A DNA stretch of 23,271 bases, taken from the NCBI GenBank assembly GCA_030267965.1, contig BRYA01000658.1, positions 1 to 23,271 of the forward strand. The letters run 5' to 3'. Under the pieces are notes generated by a model, which saw only the letters and a program-made list of their open reading frames with translations, had not been told where the DNA came from and did no database searches. Every line of letters starts with the position of its first letter. The first letter of the stretch is position 1. Source of the DNA: Triparma columacea. Taxonomy: Eukaryota; Sar; Bolidophyceae; Parmales; Triparmaceae. Shown here piece after piece: positions 20,483 through 23,271 of the stretch. Made by a program: the position numbers and the translations under genes.

Positions 20483-20573
20483 ATGAGAAATCCAAAATTG
20501 GGCTCTCCTTTCAAAGGGATAACAAAAATTAGGGGATTCAACCTAGCTTTCTTCCTTTTCTTGCTCATAGCAG
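20448..20573 (+). other. 126-nt segment: optional in-frame intron or signal-peptide coding
   Basis: GTAGGT at 20448 and a strong pyrimidine tract ending CATAGCAG at 20573 bracket 126 bases, exactly 42 codons. Splicing it out joins the two-span protein to the beta-helix in frame. Keeping it encodes the basic stretch plus the hydrophobic leader. Confidence 0.45.
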
Positions 20574-23271
20574 GAGTGAGCGGGGTGAATGTAGTCGATA
20601 TGAACGGACTGTTCAACACGGTCAGTAATTGGAACTCTGCTGCAAACTCCATCATGGCGAATGGTGACTCTACGATTCTAGCTGTTAGGTCGTATAAATG
20701 CTCAGAGGGGACTTGTGCACGTAGTGATAGGATGCTGTTCACATATAACTTGAATGGAGAGGTCAAGTGTGTGGAGGACAACGCAAGCTGTGTGTTGGAT
20801 GGAGAGAATGCAAGAAGAGGGATGTGGGTGTCTGGAACTGGGAGCGGTACACTTATTCTCCGAGCTCTCACCTTCGACAAGGGGTATGCTGAACTTGGTG
20901 GAGGGGTTGTCATTTACAATGGTGCCATTGTGAACTTGAAGCTCTGTATCTTCTCGAACAATAGAGCTACAGATAGGACGTATGGAGGTGGAGCAACTTA
21001 TGTTTCTATTAGTGGAACTATTGTCAATGTTTACGGAACACGCTTCATTGGAAATACAGCAGACTCAGGAGATGGTGATGATATTTACAGGAACAGCGGA
21101 ACCATCACCATCCACAATACGTGCCCTTCTCCCTACTCCTCCAACACTCCAATCCAAGGTAAGACGAGAATGAGGATTGTGTAGTCTGTAGAGAACCATT
21201 CCTAACCTCACAACTCACTTTACGAACATTACCGCTGCACCAATTCCTACCTCTCTCTTCCCACAGGATCCGCTTTGGACTTTGGTGGTGCTGTCGATGG
21301 CTCCTTATACTCTTTCAACTGTATCTTCTACAGCTGCGACGCTGGCTTCTCCAACCCAACCTCTGGCACATCAATCTCTGACTGCGAAGAGTGCGTTGCA
21401 GGAAAGTTCTCATCTGCTGGTTCTGGCACTTGTTCTGATTGCCCCCAAGGTAAGCTCCCCGCTTCTNNACCTACTCCCCCTCCATGGCTACTGATTGCAC
21501 TGACTGCCCCCCAGGATGGTTCGCCTCTTCTACCATGTCCTCGGCTTGTGCGAAGTGTCCCATCGGTGAATACGCAAATGAGCCGAAAAGCGAGGTGAGA
21601 ATGAAGGGAGAATAAAGACTGCTAGACTCATGTGTTCATAGCTTAGAGCTCACCACCACCCCCCTCCACTCACCGCAGACCTGCAAAACTTGCGACACTG
21701 GAACCTACAATCTAGTTGAAGGTTCCTTTGGCTGCGACAAGTGCGCTGGTGGAGAGAAGCTAGTTGTCGACGACGCCGGCGCCCGCTGCGATTCCTGCGA
21801 AGATGGGAAATTCAGCAACCCTGGCAATACATCGTGCACTACTTGCGAGCACACAGAGGGCTTCGTCTCCAAGGCTGGAAGTGACACCTGCACATACTGT
21901 GGCCCGGGCTTCTTTGCCGACCTGGCTTCTCACAGCTGCAAGGAGTGCGAGATCGGAAAGTACAGCATTGGGGGGAAGAATGAGTGTGACCTATGCCCTG
22001 CTGGAACGGACAACAAGGTTGCTGCCACAGGATGTACTCCTTGCCCACCAGGAACCATCACTATTAGCGATGCTTGTGTTGAGTGCGAGAAGGGAGAGTA
22101 TGCAGATTTTGCTGCTACTTCTTGCTCTGCTTGCTCAGGAGAGGGAGAGTTCTCGGCAGAGAAAGGACAAGCAGCATGCTCCACAGCACCGGCAGGCTTC
22201 AAGCCCATCTCTGAGACTGACCGCACGGGAATCGTGGCTTGCCCCGCCGGGAAATACTCAATTGGGGGCAAGACGAGCTGTACAGTCTGCCCCGCAGGCA
22301 AGTACAGCAGCGCGGGAGCAGCCGGCTGCTCTACCTGCGCTACTTGTGCTACCGGTAGATACATGATCAGCGCCTGCACTCCTACAACCGAGACTCTGTG
22401 CGGAGACTGCCTAGCAGGGACAGCATCGATTGGAGGGACAGTGACGGAATGCACTCCGTGCAACGTGGATGGCAAATACTCTATCTCTGACAATGCCAGC
22501 TTTTGCTTGACAGCCAAGGCCGGCTACAAGCCGACGACGGACCGCAAGGGAGAGGAGCAATGCCCAGCAGGAAAGTACTCTACTGGCGGAGCCGACGAGT
22601 GCTTAGATTGCGGCGAAGGGGAAACCAGCGGCACAGCAGCAGCCGGTTGCTCTACCTGCGCCACCTGTGCCACCGGTGAATATATGATCACCGCCTGCAC
22701 TCCAACGTCAGCGACACAGTGCGGAGACTGCCTAGCGGGGACAGCATCGATTGGAGGGACAGAGACTGAGTGCACTGAATGTACAGCAGACGGCGAATAC
22801 TCAGATAAAAACCTCGCTAGGTGAGCATGTGCACGAATCAATTACTCCTGCTCACAAACGCTAACTTTGTCACTCATCTCTTGCTTTGCTCTTCTCAGCT
22901 TCTGCCAGACTGCCCCAGCAGGCTATAAACCCTCCTCCAACCGCACTTCCCTCACCATCTGCACCAAGAATACCTTTAGTATCGGAGCCAACGACACGTG
23001 CACGGAGTGCCCTCCGGGCGGTCATTCGCCTCCTGGCTCTTCCGCTTGCGAGCTTTGTTCAACAGGCAAGTACTTTGACGAGGCCGCCAATGAGTGCGGT
23101 CTTTGCCCCCAAAACACCTTCACTCTTTCAGGCGCAGCAAATAGAGAAGGCTGCACTCCGTGCCAGAATGTTGGCGAGTTCTCTAAACCTGGTGCTGGCT
23201 ACTGTGAGAAGTGCCCTCAATATGAGGAGTTCAATGAATTTGCGCCATCTTCTTGCGACTGCATGCCATCC
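20483..23271 (+). CDS. Beta-helix plus ECR cysteine-rich secreted/receptor protein (partial)
   Basis: Exons 20483-21158, 21267-21449, 21515-21594, 21679-22820 and 22899-23271, with consistent phases 1,1,0,2; 818 codons are visible and the gene runs off the window. A hydrophobic leader (residues ~18-34, AFFLFLLIAGVSG) suggests a signal peptide. Residues ~100-215 form a POMP/pectate-lyase-like right-handed beta-helix (GGGVVIYNGA, then FSNNRA and FIGNTA). From ~240 on come serial CxxC-type repeats of the ephrin-receptor/GCC2-GCC3 kind (CPAGKYSIGG) interleaved with TNFR-like blocks (CSTCATCATG). Many disulfides imply an extracellular location. A membrane or signalling region may lie beyond the edge. 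The start is the ATG before the leader, but the frame is open upstream into the two-span gene. Two undetermined bases (21467-21468) lie in the second intron. Confidence 0.7.
22183..22820 (+). repeat. ~107-residue tandem duplication in the ECR region
   Basis: Two copies about 321-327 bases apart each run from TAxAGxKP through CPAGKYS and CSTCATCATG to LAGTASIGGT. The stretches at 22318-22450 and 22639-22771 are the closest. A third copy starts after the intron at about 22908 (TAPAGYKP) and diverges quickly. Confidence 0.8.

Noticed and set aside
1..23271. tRNA, rRNA or riboswitch genes
   Set aside because: I saw no cloverleaf with A and B boxes and no rRNA-like sequence on either strand, though a covariance-model scan was not possible.

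Overview
The window looks like nuclear DNA of a eukaryotic alga. It has short GT-AG spliceosomal introns (about 65-200 nt) that keep reading frame when removed, long modular proteins, and a cysteine-rich ephrin-receptor-like (ECR) repeat protein behind a beta-helix leader. That last combination, and the START-plus-multi-membrane-span protein, recall the expanded families of small stramenopiles such as Parmales/bolidophytes (Triparma-like). This is inference from protein style; no marker gene is present.

Layout. Positions 1-978 hold no gene but two nested satellites (a 9-bp unit, then about six copies of a ~120-bp unit). On the minus strand, 3864-979 is an intronless gene for a ~961-residue protein with a coiled coil, a START-like domain and about nine membrane spans. 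A ~650-base gap follows. Then one giant minus-strand gene runs from 15920 down to 4513: eleven exons whose ten splice junctions all agree in phase and add up to 3,447 codons plus a stop. Its domain order is a selenoprotein-W/Rdx-like CxxC domain, a SAM-like domain, a long IQ array, a UBA domain, a WD40-like region, a long coiled coil, one more IQ motif and a Tudor-like domain. I know no named protein with this order.

Across a 186-base G-rich divergent intergenic region lies a plus-strand three-exon gene for an RNase PH-fold exosome-like subunit (16107-17961). Its unusually long first intron holds two fragments of a DUF1800 gene in scrambled, head-to-head orientation. Convergent to it is a minus-strand gene (18867-18054) for a discoidin-like (F5/8C) domain protein, interrupted by a one-base frameshift in a homopolymer.

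From 19118 rightwards on the plus strand is a spliced gene for a two-span membrane protein. It runs without a stop into the next gene, a beta-helix plus ECR cysteine-rich secreted or receptor protein that continues past the window end. The boundary between these two is unresolved: a 126-nt stretch can be read either as an in-frame intron or as the signal peptide of the second gene.

The genes share no evident pathway. The giant protein looks like a calmodulin-binding cytoskeletal or ciliary scaffold, the RNase PH protein like an RNA-exosome ring component, and the rest like membrane or surface proteins. All splice models here were read by eye from consensus sites and frame agreement.
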